Shown here piece by piece: positions 8,307 through 18,149 of a DNA stretch of 64,000 bases. The stretch is from the NCBI RefSeq assembly GCF_023744375.2, contig NZ_CP146284.1:1984001-2048000 (forward strand), written 5' to 3'. This stretch comes from Parabacteroides sp. AD58. GTDB taxonomy: Bacteria; Bacteroidota; Bacteroidia; Bacteroidales; Tannerellaceae. Both the position numbers and the translations under genes were made by a program. The first letter of the stretch is position 1. Each line of letters opens with the position of its first letter. A model generated the notes under the pieces. The model did not search any database. It saw only the letters and a list, made by a program, of their open reading frames with translations, and was not told the DNA's origin.

Positions 8307-10274
8307 TTACAAACTCAAATAAGAATAATCCCGACTGTAACGCAGCATTTGTTCGGCATATCCTTCGGTATAATCCAACGTAATGTCGGTTACATGACCG
8401 GAATTGTCCTTAACTTCACGCATAACCGGATTGACAAATCCTTTATAAGGCGACAGATGCAAACGGACATAGCGTTCACGTATCTCATGATGCAATACAG
8501 GATCGATCTTGACACCATAGTTTTCCACCAGCGATCGTCCGGCTTCATAATCGCCTTCGCTCTTGATACGCTGAACTTCTGCCAGGAGTTTCCCGAACAA
8601 AACGCGCAACTGCTGATAATCATGGATGACAACAAAGGTCTTTCCTTCACGCTTTTTCAGTTCTACTACCTTATCAGCTGCTCCCTGTTCAAATACCCAG
8701 CGGGCGATTAACTGCCGGTTTCGCATGTGAGCTTCCTCTACATCCTTACCTTCTTCGATACGAACCAGCTGGGTAAGCAAGCCGTTCATCATGTATTTAT
8801 AGTATTCGGCTTTAAAGGCTTCGCCGTCAGGAACCAAGCCTAATTCCTGCATCTTCGGATCAGCCAGGTAATATAAGCCGAACAAATCGGCACGGGCTTC
8901 TTCCAATGTAGAAGCGTAGGCTTTCAAGGCATCCGGATCTGTGCCGGGAAGCAGCTGACCAGAACCATGACCCAAACATTCATGCAAATCAGTATGCAGC
9001 ATATCCGTCAGGAAACCGTATGTCTTAATGCGATTGCGTTCTTCATCACTCCAGACGAACTCATCACTAAAGCCGCTGCCCTGCGAAGCCTTGTCATAGG
9101 CTTCCATAATATTCTCGATGGTAACCGACTTCGAACCGTGGTCGCGACGAATCCAATCGGCATTCGGAAGATTAATTCCTATCGGCGTAGAAGGATAACA
9201 GTCGCCACCCAACATCGTAACCGTGATCACCTTCGCACTCACACCTTTTACCCGTTCCTTCTTGAACCGTTTATCCACAGGCGAGTGATCTTCAAACCAC
9301 TGAGCATTCTCGCTGATGATCTGTGTGCGACGAGTGGCTTCTTCGTTCCGAAAATTCACCGTCGATTCCCAGCTGGCCTTTAATCCCAAGGCATCACCAT
9401 AGGTTTCGATAAAGCCATTCACGAAATCAACTTGCGAGTCGGTATCTTCCACCCAAAGAATAGAATAGGCATCGAAGGTACGAAGATCGCCGGTACGATA
9501 ATAATCTATCAGTGTAGCGATGATCCGGCGTTGTTTCTCGTTCTCGGCAAAAGCAGTTGCTTTCTCCAGTTCGGCCACAATCCGTTCGATGGCTTCCGAA
9601 TACAGGCCACCTACTTTCCATACCCGTTCGACTAACTGACCGTTTTCTTTTTCCAATCGACTGTTCAAACCATAAGACAGTGGACAGCGACTGTCGCCTT
9701 CGGCCTTCATCTTCCCGTAAAAGGCTTCTACTTCAGCCTGGGTAACATCTTCGCCATAGTAATTATTGGCCGACGCCTGAATCCAGTCAGTATCTCCGCT
9801 TTGAACAGTACGTTTAGGCATCACAGACGGATCAAAGATCACCGGCTTCAAACAAGCCAGCAAGGCATCAACTGTTTCATCTGCTTTCAAAGGCAATAGA
9901 GAAGTATCAACCGAACGGACAGCCGCATCGAAGAAGGCTTCCGAGAAACCGGGTATAAACTTATCTTCTCCGTAATGATGATGAATACCGTTGGCAAACC
10001 AAACCCGCTTCAAATAGACCTCGAAGGCCTGATAATCGGCCGATGATTTATCTACTTTCCCGTACAGATAAACCGCCTCGAGCGTCCGGCGTATTACCAG
10101 ATTATAACGACCGTTCTGGTCAAATAAAATATCGCGTCCCATCAAAGCTGCCTCCGATAAATGATAGAGCAACTGCTTCTGACGCAAAGAGAGATTTGCA
10201 AATCCCGGCACTTGGTAGCGCAGAATTTGCAAATCGGCAAACTGATCAACTATGTAAGAAAACTCTTCTTTCAT
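8307..10274 (-). CDS. Dipeptidyl peptidase III (M49 family), cytoplasmic form
   Basis: A 655-residue zinc exopeptidase that removes dipeptides from the N-terminus of peptides. The M49 zinc motif HECLGH is at residues 431-436 (His431, Glu432, His436) and the second motif EEARAD supplies the third ligand at about residues 458-463. There is no signal peptide or lipobox at the N-terminus (MKEEFSYIVDQFADLQ), so it should be cytoplasmic, unlike some Bacteroidetes relatives that carry an export signal. It starts 9 bp after the propeller lipoprotein gene, so the two are probably one transcript. Confidence 0.93.
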   Translation of the reverse strand: MKEEFSYIVDQFADLQILRYQVPGFANLSLRQKQLLYHLSEAALMGRDILFDQNGRYNLVIRRTLEAVYLYGKVDKSSADYQAFEVYLKRVWFANGIHHHYGEDKFIPGFSEAFFDAAVRSVDTSLLPLKADETVDALLACLKPVIFDPSVMPKRTVQSGDTDWIQASANNYYGEDVTQAEVEAFYGKMKAEGDSRCPLSYGLNSRLEKENGQLVERVWKVGGLYSEAIERIVAELEKATAFAENEKQRRIIATLIDYYRTGDLRTFDAYSILWVEDTDSQVDFVNGFIETYGDALGLKASWESTVNFRNEEATRRTQIISENAQWFEDHSPVDKRFKKERVKGVSAKVITVTMLGGDCYPSTPIGINLPNADWIRRDHGSKSVTIENIMEAYDKASQGSGFSDEFVWSDEERNRIKTYGFLTDMLHTDLHECLGHGSGQLLPGTDPDALKAYASTLEEARADLFGLYYLADPKMQELGLVPDGEAFKAEYYKYMMNGLLTQLVRIEEGKDVEEAHMRNRQLIARWVFEQGAADKVVELKKREGKTFVVIHDYQQLRVLFGKLLAEVQRIKSEGDYEAGRSLVENYGVKIDPVLHHEIRERYVRLHLSPYKGFVNPVMREVKDNSGHVTDITLDYTEGYAEQMLRYSRDYSYLSL

Positions 10275-10283
10275 TGTTTGTTA

Positions 10284-11468
10284 TTACTGCTTATATGTAT
10301 AAATGATAATAAGCGGATTATCATCCGCGCCCAACGCCTTCAAGGCTTCGGGCATATCTTTCAAATATCCTTCTTCTTGTAATCCGCTGACCAGATCGTA
10401 TGTTACTACCTGAGCGCTTGTTAGGCCATTCATAGCAAACTCCGGCCAGAAAGGAACACCCTGATCGACATCGTTGGTCAAACCAATTACATTGTTCCCC
10501 GGTATCATCCGGCTGCACGACAGATAGGCTTCGGGAACACGGCATGAAAGGCAGGTTCCGTCTTCCTTCGAATAACGCTGAATATAAATTTCTCCGGCCT
10601 GTGTAACACGTAAGTATAAATAACGCGGCGTCTCGAAGAAATCATACAAATCCAAATCCGTATCTTGAATCGGATTATTCTTTCGCTGACGAATATCCGC
10701 TACATCCGTATAGAAAGCCTCCCGATTCTGCCGTGCCAGACAATAAGCGGGTTCGATACCTTCAGGCGAAAGACGGAACACAGTATCATTGCAGGTTGAG
10801 AAAGCCAATGCTGATTTACCGGCCGGAACAAGCATCGGATTCTCCATATAACTGACGTCTTCGGCCAATGAAGCTTCATACGGATCGATCTTCATCGTAA
10901 ATTCTCCACCTTTCTCTTTCAAAGCAGCCAGCCAAGCATTCGGATACATTCGCAAGCCTCTCATCGCGATATGTTGTTCATCCAACAGAACGGCCGAGCT
11001 ACTACCTTGCAGGGTTGTATCAGACAGCTGATACTGCCCGTCAAAACCATATACCCGAGGTGCTTCTCCATAACAGAAGATATAAAGCTGCTGATTGGCT
11101 TCGTCGATTGCCAGATCGCTCACCAGCGTATATTCTCCAGGTCCGTTGCCCGCACGTCCGATTGTCCGCACGAATTTGCCTGCACGGTCGAACTGCAAGA
11201 CCTGGCTGGTCTTTCCATTATAGATAAAAAGGTAATCGCGGCTGACTTGCATCGAAAGAATATTGCTGATCAGACAAGAATCGTTCGTCTCCAGTGGAAT
11301 ATACTCTATCTTCTCCACATCATCCGATACCGGGATAACGTCTTGCTGTGCCAATTGAGTACGAACCGGAACTGTGATCACACCTTCTCCTTCTTTTGAT
11401 GGCGACTGGCAAGCTACCAACAAAGAACCTGCTAATACTGCTGCAGTAAAGTAATGTAAGTTTTTCAT
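10284..11468 (-). CDS. Six-bladed beta-propeller lipoprotein
   Basis: A 394-residue lipoprotein: MKNLHYFTAAVLAGSLLVAC places the lipidated cysteine at residue 20. The rest resembles the Bacteroidetes six-bladed beta-propeller family, with NHL/WD-like repeats such as QFDRAGKFVRTIG followed by RAGNGPGEYTLV. Members are surface or periplasmic lipoproteins of mostly unknown function. It precedes the dipeptidyl peptidase III gene by 9 bp, so a role in peptide use is possible, but that is only an inference from the operon. Confidence 0.85.
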   Translation of the reverse strand: MKNLHYFTAAVLAGSLLVACQSPSKEGEGVITVPVRTQLAQQDVIPVSDDVEKIEYIPLETNDSCLISNILSMQVSRDYLFIYNGKTSQVLQFDRAGKFVRTIGRAGNGPGEYTLVSDLAIDEANQQLYIFCYGEAPRVYGFDGQYQLSDTTLQGSSSAVLLDEQHIAMRGLRMYPNAWLAALKEKGGEFTMKIDPYEASLAEDVSYMENPMLVPAGKSALAFSTCNDTVFRLSPEGIEPAYCLARQNREAFYTDVADIRQRKNNPIQDTDLDLYDFFETPRYLYLRVTQAGEIYIQRYSKEDGTCLSCRVPEAYLSCSRMIPGNNVIGLTNDVDQGVPFWPEFAMNGLTSAQVVTYDLVSGLQEEGYLKDMPEALKALGADDNPLIIIYTYKQ

Positions 11469-11495
11469 AAATACCTGTATTAAAAATGAATTTCA

Positions 11496-11503
11496 CAAAT
11501 ATA
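11496..11503 (-). promoter_or_regulatory. -7 box of the propeller/DPP III operon
   Basis: The minus strand reads TATATTTG, matching TAnnTTTG, 28 bp before the propeller gene ATG. No matching -33 box was found at the usual distance. Confidence 0.5.
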
Positions 11504-11591
11504 CGATTACCCAGGCAAAAAGTAAGTATGATAGTTCATCTTTTTCATCTGTCAGATATATAACTCGGAAACTTTATAATTGCCTAACATA

Positions 11592-11621
11592 AAAAAGGGA
11601 AGCTCCCAAAGAAACTTCCCT
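11592..11621 (-). terminator. pfkA terminator
   Basis: A 7-bp stem (11596-11602 with 11615-11621) lies just after the pfkA stop and is followed by a run of Ts in the minus direction. Confidence 0.75.
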
Positions 11622-11645
11622 ATCTTCATTTCTATGTATTCGCTA

Positions 11646-12626
11646 TTAAATAGACGAGATGCGTAAGGCATCCAGCAAATCACGATTAATTGGTTTATCG
11701 TTCTTGATCGCTTTAGAGAAAGGAACATTGACTATTTCATCGTTTTGGACACCGATCATCACATTACGCTGACCATCGAGTAACGCATCAATAGCCGCAA
11801 CACCCATACGAGTAGCCAAGATACGGTCTTGAGCCGAAGGAGAACCACCACGCTGCAGGTGTCCCAAGATAGAAACGCGGACATCAAACTGTGGATATTC
11901 CTTCTTCACACGTTCAGCTACGCCCATCGCACCGCCTGTTACATCGCTTTCAGCCACCAGGACGATACTACTGTTCTTTGATTTACGGAAACCGGTTTCG
12001 ATCATCTCTGCCAACTGGTCTTTTTCCAACGAGATTTCCGGGATAATAGCTGCTTCAGCACCCGAAGCAATCGCTCCGTTCAAAGCCAAGAATCCGGCAT
12101 CACGACCCATGACTTCGATGAAGAACAAACGCTCGTGTGATGTAGCCGTATCACGGATCTTATCGACACATTCCATGATGGTATTCAATGCTGTGTCGTA
12201 ACCGATCGTCACATCCGTACCATACAAGTCGTTATCGATTGTACCCGGCAGTCCCACGATAGGCATATTGTATTCTTCCGCAAAGATACGGGCACCTGTC
12301 AGTGAACCATCACCACCAATAACTACCAGCGAGTCGATGCCATGTTCCATCAGCTTGTCGTAAGCCTGCTTACGTCCTTCAGCCGTCTTGAATTCAGCAC
12401 AACGAGCCGTCTTCAGGATAGTTCCTCCACGCTGGATTATATTACTAACATTCTGTGTTTTGAACTCTTCGATTTCATCCGTGATCATTCCTTTATAACC
12501 ACGATAAATACCTTTTACCTTGAGCCCTTGATAAATAGCAGCACGTGTCACGGCACGGATAGCTGCATTCATACCCGGAGCATCACCTCCTGAGGTTAAG
12601 ATTCCGACACACTTTATTGCTGGCAT
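11646..12626 (-). CDS. pfkA: ATP-dependent 6-phosphofructokinase
   Basis: A 326-residue phosphofructokinase, standard length for the bacterial allosteric enzyme that phosphorylates fructose 6-phosphate in glycolysis. The N-terminal [16 protein letters not shown], the ATP-site GGDGS (Gly rather than Asp after GGD indicates ATP rather than pyrophosphate use), the catalytic TIDND and the [11 protein letters not shown] loop are all present. The gene follows ispH (88 bp) on the same strand, and a -7 box in the gap suggests its own promoter in addition to read-through. Confidence 0.97.
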   Translation of the reverse strand: MPAIKCVGILTSGGDAPGMNAAIRAVTRAAIYQGLKVKGIYRGYKGMITDEIEEFKTQNVSNIIQRGGTILKTARCAEFKTAEGRKQAYDKLMEHGIDSLVVIGGDGSLTGARIFAEEYNMPIVGLPGTIDNDLYGTDVTIGYDTALNTIMECVDKIRDTATSHERLFFIEVMGRDAGFLALNGAIASGAEAAIIPEISLEKDQLAEMIETGFRKSKNSSIVLVAESDVTGGAMGVAERVKKEYPQFDVRVSILGHLQRGGSPSAQDRILATRMGVAAIDALLDGQRNVMIGVQNDEIVNVPFSKAIKNDKPINRDLLDALRISSI

Positions 12627-12651
12627 AGGATTTAAATTTAAATGTTCGCTG

Positions 12652-12659
12652 CAAAAGTA
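12652..12659 (-). promoter_or_regulatory. -7 box before pfkA
   Basis: The minus strand reads TACTTTTG, matching TAnnTTTG, 26 bp before the pfkA ATG and between ispH and pfkA. Confidence 0.55.
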
Positions 12660-12714
12660 GTAATTCTTCTTTTACGGCGCACGCTTTAGTGAACAAAATG
12701 TTATCAATTTTCGT

Positions 12715-13590
12715 TCAACCCTTAACGGGCTGATTCAATTCTCTTACTCTTTCTGCGATTTCTTCCATCAACCATTTCGGCGTGGAAGTCGCACCGCAAA
12801 CGCCTACACGCATGACTTGTTCGGGCAAACGCTCCGTAATTTCGGATGCCGAAGAAATGAATTGCGTATTGGGATTGGCTTTCCGGCATTCTTCGAAAAG
12901 CATCTTTCCATTGGAGCTCTTCTTGCCGGCCACAAAATAGACCCAGTCGTGTTCCGAAGCAAAGCGCTGAATATTCGGCAACCGGTTGGCAACCTGCCGG
13001 CAGATCGTATCATGATACTGAAATGAAACTTCCGGAGAAATCCGTTTCTCTATCTCTGCGACGATTTGCCGGAAACCATCGAGCGACTTGGTTGTCTGCG
13101 AAAACAAGGCGATATTGCGGTTGAAGTCGAGTTTATCCAAATCTTCCACCTTCTCGATTACGATTGCCGTGCCTTCCGTTTGTCCGACCAGGCCATTCAC
13201 CTCGGCATGCCCTTTTTTGCCATAGATTACTAACTGCGTATGACTGTCGCGCGTTTCCTGATAACACCGGTGAATTTTCTTCTGCAACTGCAAAACCACC
13301 GGGCAGGTTGCATCTACAATCTGAATCTGATTCTGTTTGGCTACCGCATAGGTTGAAGGCGGTTCGCCATGCGCCCGCAACAAGACCTTCTCTCCTTTCA
13401 GCCGGGCAAATTCCTCATGATCGATTGTTCGCAGGCCCATTGCTTCCAGCCGTTCCACTTCCAGACTGTTATGCACAATGTCACCCAGGCAATACAGAAT
13501 ATCCGTATTCTTCAGTTCCCGCTCCGCACTGCTGATGGCATTCACCACACCAAAGCAGAAACCCGATCCGCTGTCTATTTCGATGAACAT
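12715..13590 (-). CDS. ispH: 4-hydroxy-3-methylbut-2-enyl diphosphate reductase
   Basis: A 291-residue iron-sulfur enzyme for the last step of the MEP isoprenoid pathway, making IPP and DMAPP. The three cluster-binding cysteines are visible in [11 protein letters not shown] near the N-terminus, VDATCPVV and GVCGATSTP; the catalytic Glu-containing and substrate-binding RAHG and YGKKGHAEV segments are also present. Its start overlaps the end of cmk by 16 bp, so translation of the two is probably coupled. Confidence 0.97.
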   Translation of the reverse strand: MFIEIDSGSGFCFGVVNAISSAERELKNTDILYCLGDIVHNSLEVERLEAMGLRTIDHEEFARLKGEKVLLRAHGEPPSTYAVAKQNQIQIVDATCPVVLQLQKKIHRCYQETRDSHTQLVIYGKKGHAEVNGLVGQTEGTAIVIEKVEDLDKLDFNRNIALFSQTTKSLDGFRQIVAEIEKRISPEVSFQYHDTICRQVANRLPNIQRFASEHDWVYFVAGKKSSNGKMLFEECRKANPNTQFISSASEITERLPEQVMRVGVCGATSTPKWLMEEIAERVRELNQPVKG

Positions 13591-14273
13591 ACCGCAGCCT
13601 CAAATTTATCACGCAACCACTGTTTCTGTTCCGGGATTGTCATATTCGAATTATCCAGCACCAACGCATCCGGCGCCTGACGCAACGGACTCTCTTCGCG
13701 GGTGGAATCAATATAATCCCGTTTCTTTACATTCGCCAATACTTCTTCATACGTAGTCTGCTCGCCTTTGGCCTGCAATTCTTCCAAACGGCGGCGTGCC
13801 CGTACTTCCGGTGAAGCCGTTACAAAGACTTTCAGTTCTGCATTTGGAAAAACAACCGTACCGATATCACGGCCGTCCATCACGATGCCTTTCGCCTTGC
13901 CCATTTCCTGCTGCTTGGCAACCATGGCCCGACGGACAAAGCCCAAAGCAGCCACCAGACTGACTTTATCGGCTACTTCCATGCTGCGAATTTCCTTTTC
14001 TACCTTTTCCCCGTTCAGATAAGTATCCGGACGACCGGTTTCGGCATTGTACCGGAATGATATATCCACCTTGTCCAGATCGGCTTTCAATGCCTCTTCC
14101 TGAATCTTGTCACCCTGAATATATCCTTTCCGCAGGCAATACAGTGTCACTGCACGGTACATGGCACCTGTATCAATATAAATGTAACCAATCTCACGGG
14201 CCAGATCTTTCGCCATCGTGCTTTTACCACTCGACGAATGGCCATCAATTGCTATGATAATCTTTTTCTCCAT
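13575..14273 (-). CDS. cmk: Cytidylate kinase
   Basis: A 232-residue CMP/dCMP kinase with the P-loop GHSSSGKST at residues 10-18, [13 protein letters not shown], and the [11 protein letters not shown] substrate loop characteristic of Cmk. It supplies CDP/dCDP for nucleic acid synthesis. It sits between porQ (10 bp upstream) and ispH (16-bp overlap); this porQ-cmk-ispH-pfkA order on one strand looks like a single operon. Confidence 0.97.
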   Translation of the reverse strand: MEKKIIIAIDGHSSSGKSTMAKDLAREIGYIYIDTGAMYRAVTLYCLRKGYIQGDKIQEEALKADLDKVDISFRYNAETGRPDTYLNGEKVEKEIRSMEVADKVSLVAALGFVRRAMVAKQQEMGKAKGIVMDGRDIGTVVFPNAELKVFVTASPEVRARRRLEELQAKGEQTTYEEVLANVKKRDYIDSTREESPLRQAPDALVLDNSNMTIPEQKQWLRDKFEAAVCSSK

Positions 14274-14283
14274 ATATAGATTC

Positions 14284-15282
14284 TTACAACTTGAAATCAG
14301 ATATATAAGTCGTCACCGTAATCATCATCGACAGGGCCGACGGATGATATTTGGCCAACGAAGCACTCACGTCAAACATCTTGACATGAATACCGGCTCC
14401 TGCCGAAAAGCCACTCAAGGCATTTCCTCCGCTCAGCTTCATATCCATCGCCCGTTTCGGATTATAACCAACCCCAACCCAGAAGTTATCCGACGGAAGC
14501 CAGTCTACACCAACGACGAAATGCTTTAACAAAGCTTGCGCGAACGAATCGCCGTCGTATTCTTTATCCGAATCATCCACATAGTCGAACTTCCAGCGGT
14601 TCAAATGCACGGCCGTCAATGAAATACGGATCGGAGCATGAGCCATCCGCTTGCTGATACCCATCTGGATATCCCACGGCATCTTCTGCCGTTCGTCATA
14701 ATACGACTTGAACTGTGCTCCGATATTCTTCAAGACAAAACCGAAAGAGAAATTCTTCTCAGAGTCGTAATAACTCAATCCGGCATCTACGCCCATCCCG
14801 AATGAATTGTATTCGGCCATCGAAGAATACAGGAACTTCAGAGAAAGGCCACCGCGCCATTTCTCACTTAAATCATACGAAAAGAAGCCTTGAATGTTGA
14901 TGTCTTTTGCTGACAAATCGCCCGTCTGCTGGTTTTCTTCCGTATAACCCGGTATCTTGCCATAGCTGAAGAAGCTGGCTCCTACGCCCCACGCTCCTTT
15001 TTCCTTAAAGGCCTTCGTATAGATAGCGCTTCCGATATTTACATCCGAAATATAATTCATATAATTCAGATTCAACATATTGTCCATTTCTTTCCCCAAC
15101 AAGGCCGGATTATGGAAACCCAAGGAAGGATCACACTCCACTACCGATATATTGTCGCCGCCCAAAGCACTGACACGGGTAGAAGAAGGGATACGAAGAA
15201 AGCTGTACGCTTCATCGCCCAACTGCGCATAAATCGTAGTCGCCCACAGGCTTACCAACAGAAAAAACAGGATTTTTCTCAT
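14284..15282 (-). CDS. porQ: Type IX secretion system protein PorQ
   Basis: A 332-residue outer-membrane beta-barrel protein with a cleavable signal peptide ([20 protein letters not shown]). It shows the PorQ/PorV-type start [18 protein letters not shown] followed by regularly alternating barrel strands. In Porphyromonas gingivalis PorQ belongs to the surface attachment complex with PorU, PorV and PorZ that processes and anchors T9SS cargo. It heads a unit with cmk and ispH that has a clear -7 box at 15303-15310. The name rests on sequence pattern and on the known porQ-cmk association; other PorV-like barrels are the main alternative. Confidence 0.85.
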   Translation of the reverse strand: MRKILFFLLVSLWATTIYAQLGDEAYSFLRIPSSTRVSALGGDNISVVECDPSLGFHNPALLGKEMDNMLNLNYMNYISDVNIGSAIYTKAFKEKGAWGVGASFFSYGKIPGYTEENQQTGDLSAKDINIQGFFSYDLSEKWRGGLSLKFLYSSMAEYNSFGMGVDAGLSYYDSEKNFSFGFVLKNIGAQFKSYYDERQKMPWDIQMGISKRMAHAPIRISLTAVHLNRWKFDYVDDSDKEYDGDSFAQALLKHFVVGVDWLPSDNFWVGVGYNPKRAMDMKLSGGNALSGFSAGAGIHVKMFDVSASLAKYHPSALSMMITVTTYISDFKL

Positions 15283-15302
15283 ACTTCTTTTATAACAGAG
15301 TT

Positions 15303-15310
15303 CAAAGATA
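15303..15310 (-). promoter_or_regulatory. -7 box of the porQ-cmk-ispH operon
   Basis: The minus strand reads TATCTTTG, a perfect match to TAnnTTTG, 21 bp before the porQ ATG. Confidence 0.65.
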
Positions 15311-15432
15311 CGCCGATTTCATGTAAAGAAAACGGATAAAAAAGTAAAAAAGTATATGGAAGAGTGATTTATTGCGCTAAGACAAGACACAGGCCATGGT
15401 TGAATACAGTCAGGACACACCTTTTTATAAAG

Positions 15433-15466
15433 AAATTGGCAGAACTTCGGATGAAGCCCCGCCAAT
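15433..15466 (-). terminator. Possible glnN terminator
   Basis: About 35 bp after the glnN stop, AATTGGC (15433-15439 region) pairs with GCCAATT (15460-15466), with an inner CTTC/GAAG pair, followed by a T-rich run on the minus strand. The stem is interrupted, so confidence is modest. Confidence 0.45.
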
Positions 15467-15499
15467 TCCAAACTTATATGCTTATGGCAAACATATTGA

Positions 15500-17689
15500 T
15501 CAACGGATAAACAGCAATTCCCGATATTTCGGCAACGGCCAGCTCTGGTTATCGACCATCAGTTCCAGATCATCAATGTGATCACGGATATCATCCAGAT
15601 AAGGAGCCACCGTATCATGATAAGCAATTGCCTTTTCACGCATATCGGTAATCCGGTTCGCTTTCTTACGAGCCTCTACCATTTCATCCACCTTCGTGGT
15701 GACAGCGGCAATGTGGGCAGAAATTTTACGGATCAGACGACGCGGTTCGGCTGAAACAGTTTCATATTCTTCTGCCGAAAATACATCTTTCAGACGCGTT
15801 ACGTTTTCAAGTAAAATCGTCTGATAACGGATCACCACCGGAATGATATGATTCAACGATAAATCACCCAGTACACGGGCTTCAATCTGTACCTTCTTGA
15901 TATAGATTTCCCACTTCACTTCATTACGGGCTTCCAGTTCTTTCCGGCTTAATACGCCTGTCTCTTCAAACATCCGGATAACATCCGGCTTCAGATAAGC
16001 ATCATACTGCAACGGCACACTGTTCTCACAGTCCAGTCCGCGGCGGAAAGCTTCTTCCTTCCAGGCTTCGCTGTATCCGTTACCGTCAAAACGGATTGGT
16101 TTAGATTCTTTGATATAGTTTTTCAGCACCTCAAAGATAGCCGCTTCCTTGCTCTTTCCCTCAGCCCGCAGCGATTCTACATCCGATTTGAACTGACGGA
16201 GCTGATAAGCCACGGCCGAATTCAGGGCCAGCATGGCCGAACCACAATTGGCCGACGAGCCCAAGGCACGGAATTCAAAACGGTTTCCGGTAAAGGCAAA
16301 CGGAGAAGTACGGTTACGGTCGGTATTATCCAAGAGCAGTTCCGGTATCTGTCCGAAGCCTAAGTGCAGACGTTTCTTGTCATCCACTTCAATGGCATCC
16401 TCAATTGAACTGTTTTCAAAGCGATCCAGTATCTCAGAAATCTGAGTACCCAAGAATGTAGAGATAATAGCTGGAGGCGCTTCGTTGGCTCCCAGACGAT
16501 GAGCGTTGGTAGCCGAAGCAATCGAAGCCTTCAACAAAGCATTATATTTATAAACAGCTGTAATGGTATTGACAATAAAGGTAATGAAGCGCAGGTTGTC
16601 TTCACGGTCTTTCCCCGGCGAGAACAAGTTGATGCCCGTATTGGTTCCCATTGACCAGTTGCAGTGCTTACCCGAACCGTTTACTCCTTTGAATGGTTTC
16701 TCGTGCAACAGTACCCGGAAATTATGGCGGCGGGCTACCCGTTTCATCACCGACATCAGCAGCTGGTTATGATCGTTTGCCAGATTACATTCTTCATAGA
16801 TAGGCGCAAACTCAAACTGGTTCGGAGCCACTTCATTATGACGCGTCTTGACCGGAATACCCAATTTGTAACATTCTACTTCCAGGTCTTTCATAAATTC
16901 CTGCACACGCGAAGGAATTGCCCCGAAGTAATGATCGTCTAACTGCTGGTTCTTGGCACTTTCATGTCCCAGCAAGGTTCTTTCAGTCAGCGATAAGTCC
17001 GGACGAGCCGAATACAAGTCTTCATCAATCAGGAAATACTCCTGTTCCCATCCCAAGTAGGCAAACACCTTATTCACATCGTCACTGAAATACCGGCAAA
17101 CCTCGGTTGCCGCATTGTTCAACGCTTCGATCGAGCGGATCAGCGGAGTCTTATAATCAAGAGCCTCGCCGGTATAAGCGATAAATACAGTCGGGATACA
17201 CAAGGTATCATCAACAATGAATGCAGGAGAAGACGGATCCCAGGCAGAATAACCGCGGGCCTCGAAGGTATTGCGCAAGCCTCCGTTCGGAAAACTCGAA
17301 GCATCCGGTTCCTGTTGTACCAGCAGCTTGCCACTGAATTCTTCAATCATACCGCCATTGCCGTCGTGTTCGACAAAGGCATCATGCTTCTCGGCCGTGC
17401 CATCAGTCAACGGCTGGAACCAGTGTGTATAATGTGTCACACCTTTTTCGAGTGCCCACATTTTCATCCCCGCAGCTACATGATTAGCGATCTCGCGATC
17501 AATTGGCGTACCGTTATCGATAGACTGGGTCAAAGCTTTAAAGGTTTCTTTGGAGAGATACTTCTGCATAGTCTTCTGGTTGAAGACGTTTTCTCCAAAA
17601 TATTCCGATACTTTCTGATCGGGTGTACTGGCTTCCACAGCCTTCCGGTTGGAAGCTTTTTCTACTGCATTAAAGCGGAATATAGACAT
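15500..17689 (-). CDS. glnN: Glutamine synthetase type III
   Basis: A 729-residue glutamine synthetase of the GSIII class, the large hexamer-of-two-rings type common in Bacteroidetes and unlike the 470-residue GlnA. It condenses ammonia and glutamate with ATP. GSIII signatures include THYTHWFQPLT with TAEKHDAF near residue 90, EFSGKLLVQQEPDASSFPNGG, the YFLIDEDLY region and the NGSGKHCNWSMGT block that contributes to the active site. It is monocistronic: divergent from the patatin gene and closed by a hairpin. A -7 box at 17719-17726 lies 30 bp before the ATG. Nitrogen control is expected but no operator was recognised. Confidence 0.97.
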   Translation of the reverse strand: MSIFRFNAVEKASNRKAVEASTPDQKVSEYFGENVFNQKTMQKYLSKETFKALTQSIDNGTPIDREIANHVAAGMKMWALEKGVTHYTHWFQPLTDGTAEKHDAFVEHDGNGGMIEEFSGKLLVQQEPDASSFPNGGLRNTFEARGYSAWDPSSPAFIVDDTLCIPTVFIAYTGEALDYKTPLIRSIEALNNAATEVCRYFSDDVNKVFAYLGWEQEYFLIDEDLYSARPDLSLTERTLLGHESAKNQQLDDHYFGAIPSRVQEFMKDLEVECYKLGIPVKTRHNEVAPNQFEFAPIYEECNLANDHNQLLMSVMKRVARRHNFRVLLHEKPFKGVNGSGKHCNWSMGTNTGINLFSPGKDREDNLRFITFIVNTITAVYKYNALLKASIASATNAHRLGANEAPPAIISTFLGTQISEILDRFENSSIEDAIEVDDKKRLHLGFGQIPELLLDNTDRNRTSPFAFTGNRFEFRALGSSANCGSAMLALNSAVAYQLRQFKSDVESLRAEGKSKEAAIFEVLKNYIKESKPIRFDGNGYSEAWKEEAFRRGLDCENSVPLQYDAYLKPDVIRMFEETGVLSRKELEARNEVKWEIYIKKVQIEARVLGDLSLNHIIPVVIRYQTILLENVTRLKDVFSAEEYETVSAEPRRLIRKISAHIAAVTTKVDEMVEARKKANRITDMREKAIAYHDTVAPYLDDIRDHIDDLELMVDNQSWPLPKYRELLFIR

Positions 17690-17718
17690 AACGTACTTAT
17701 TAGAAAATGTTTCGACTG

Positions 17719-17726
17719 CAAAATTA
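17719..17726 (-). promoter_or_regulatory. -7 box of glnN
   Basis: The minus strand reads TAATTTTG, matching TAnnTTTG, 30 bp before the glnN ATG. Confidence 0.6.
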
Positions 17727-17852
17727 GAGAAAGAAATTGGAATATTACCATACCTAAAAGTAGAAAGTCGATGGTTGGGCTATACAATTCATTCCTTCCT
17801 GCCTAGACCTTGTTCCGAACCTGCCTGAATAAAAGATCAAGAGTCACGAAGA

Positions 17853-17946
17853 AAACTTTAGTTCACGCCGGGAATTACTTAGTTCACGTCGGGAACTACT
17901 TAGTTCACGCCGTGGATTACTTAGTTCACGCCGTGAACTAAAGTTT
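17853..17946. repeat. Four-unit 21-bp repeat array (array 1)
   Basis: Four 21-bp units start at 17859, 17880, 17901 and 17922, each beginning TAGTTCACG followed by a variable core and ACT. Units are near-palindromic; the last contains AGTTCACG-C-CGTGAACT. The whole is bounded by a perfect 15-bp inverted repeat, 17853-17867 with 17932-17946, so the transcript could fold as one large hairpin or several small ones. No terminator-like T-run adjoins it. Confidence 0.85.
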
Positions 17947-18149
17947 CTCTCGTATCTTTCTACTTTTTAATACACCATATTTCTATCTTTTCCAGGCGTC
18001 TTTCTAACAATTTACTTTCAGACACAGCCCTGTTTTTCCCCGACCTGCAAGAAAAACGAAAGAAAAAAGTCCAAATCCTTTTGATATTGTAAAAAAAGTC
18101 TCATATTTGACCCCGGTTTAAGTTGATATTCAAAAATTGAGGAACAACA

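Larger units (their letters stand above)
17690..18149. other. 460-bp divergent intergenic region, glnN / patatin
   Basis: It holds the glnN -7 box near its left end and the four-unit repeat array at 17853-17946. The right 200 bp is AT-rich and should carry the patatin promoter; the closest -7 match is CATATTTG near 18111, one base off consensus. No small gene or tRNA was seen. Confidence 0.7.

Noticed and set aside
8235..8711. 158-residue plus-strand frame
   Set aside because: It lies opposite the DPP III gene and its start is within the inverted-repeat cluster.
15396..15581. 61-residue plus-strand frame between porQ and glnN
   Set aside because: It overlaps the end of glnN and covers a hairpin; no RBS or similarity.
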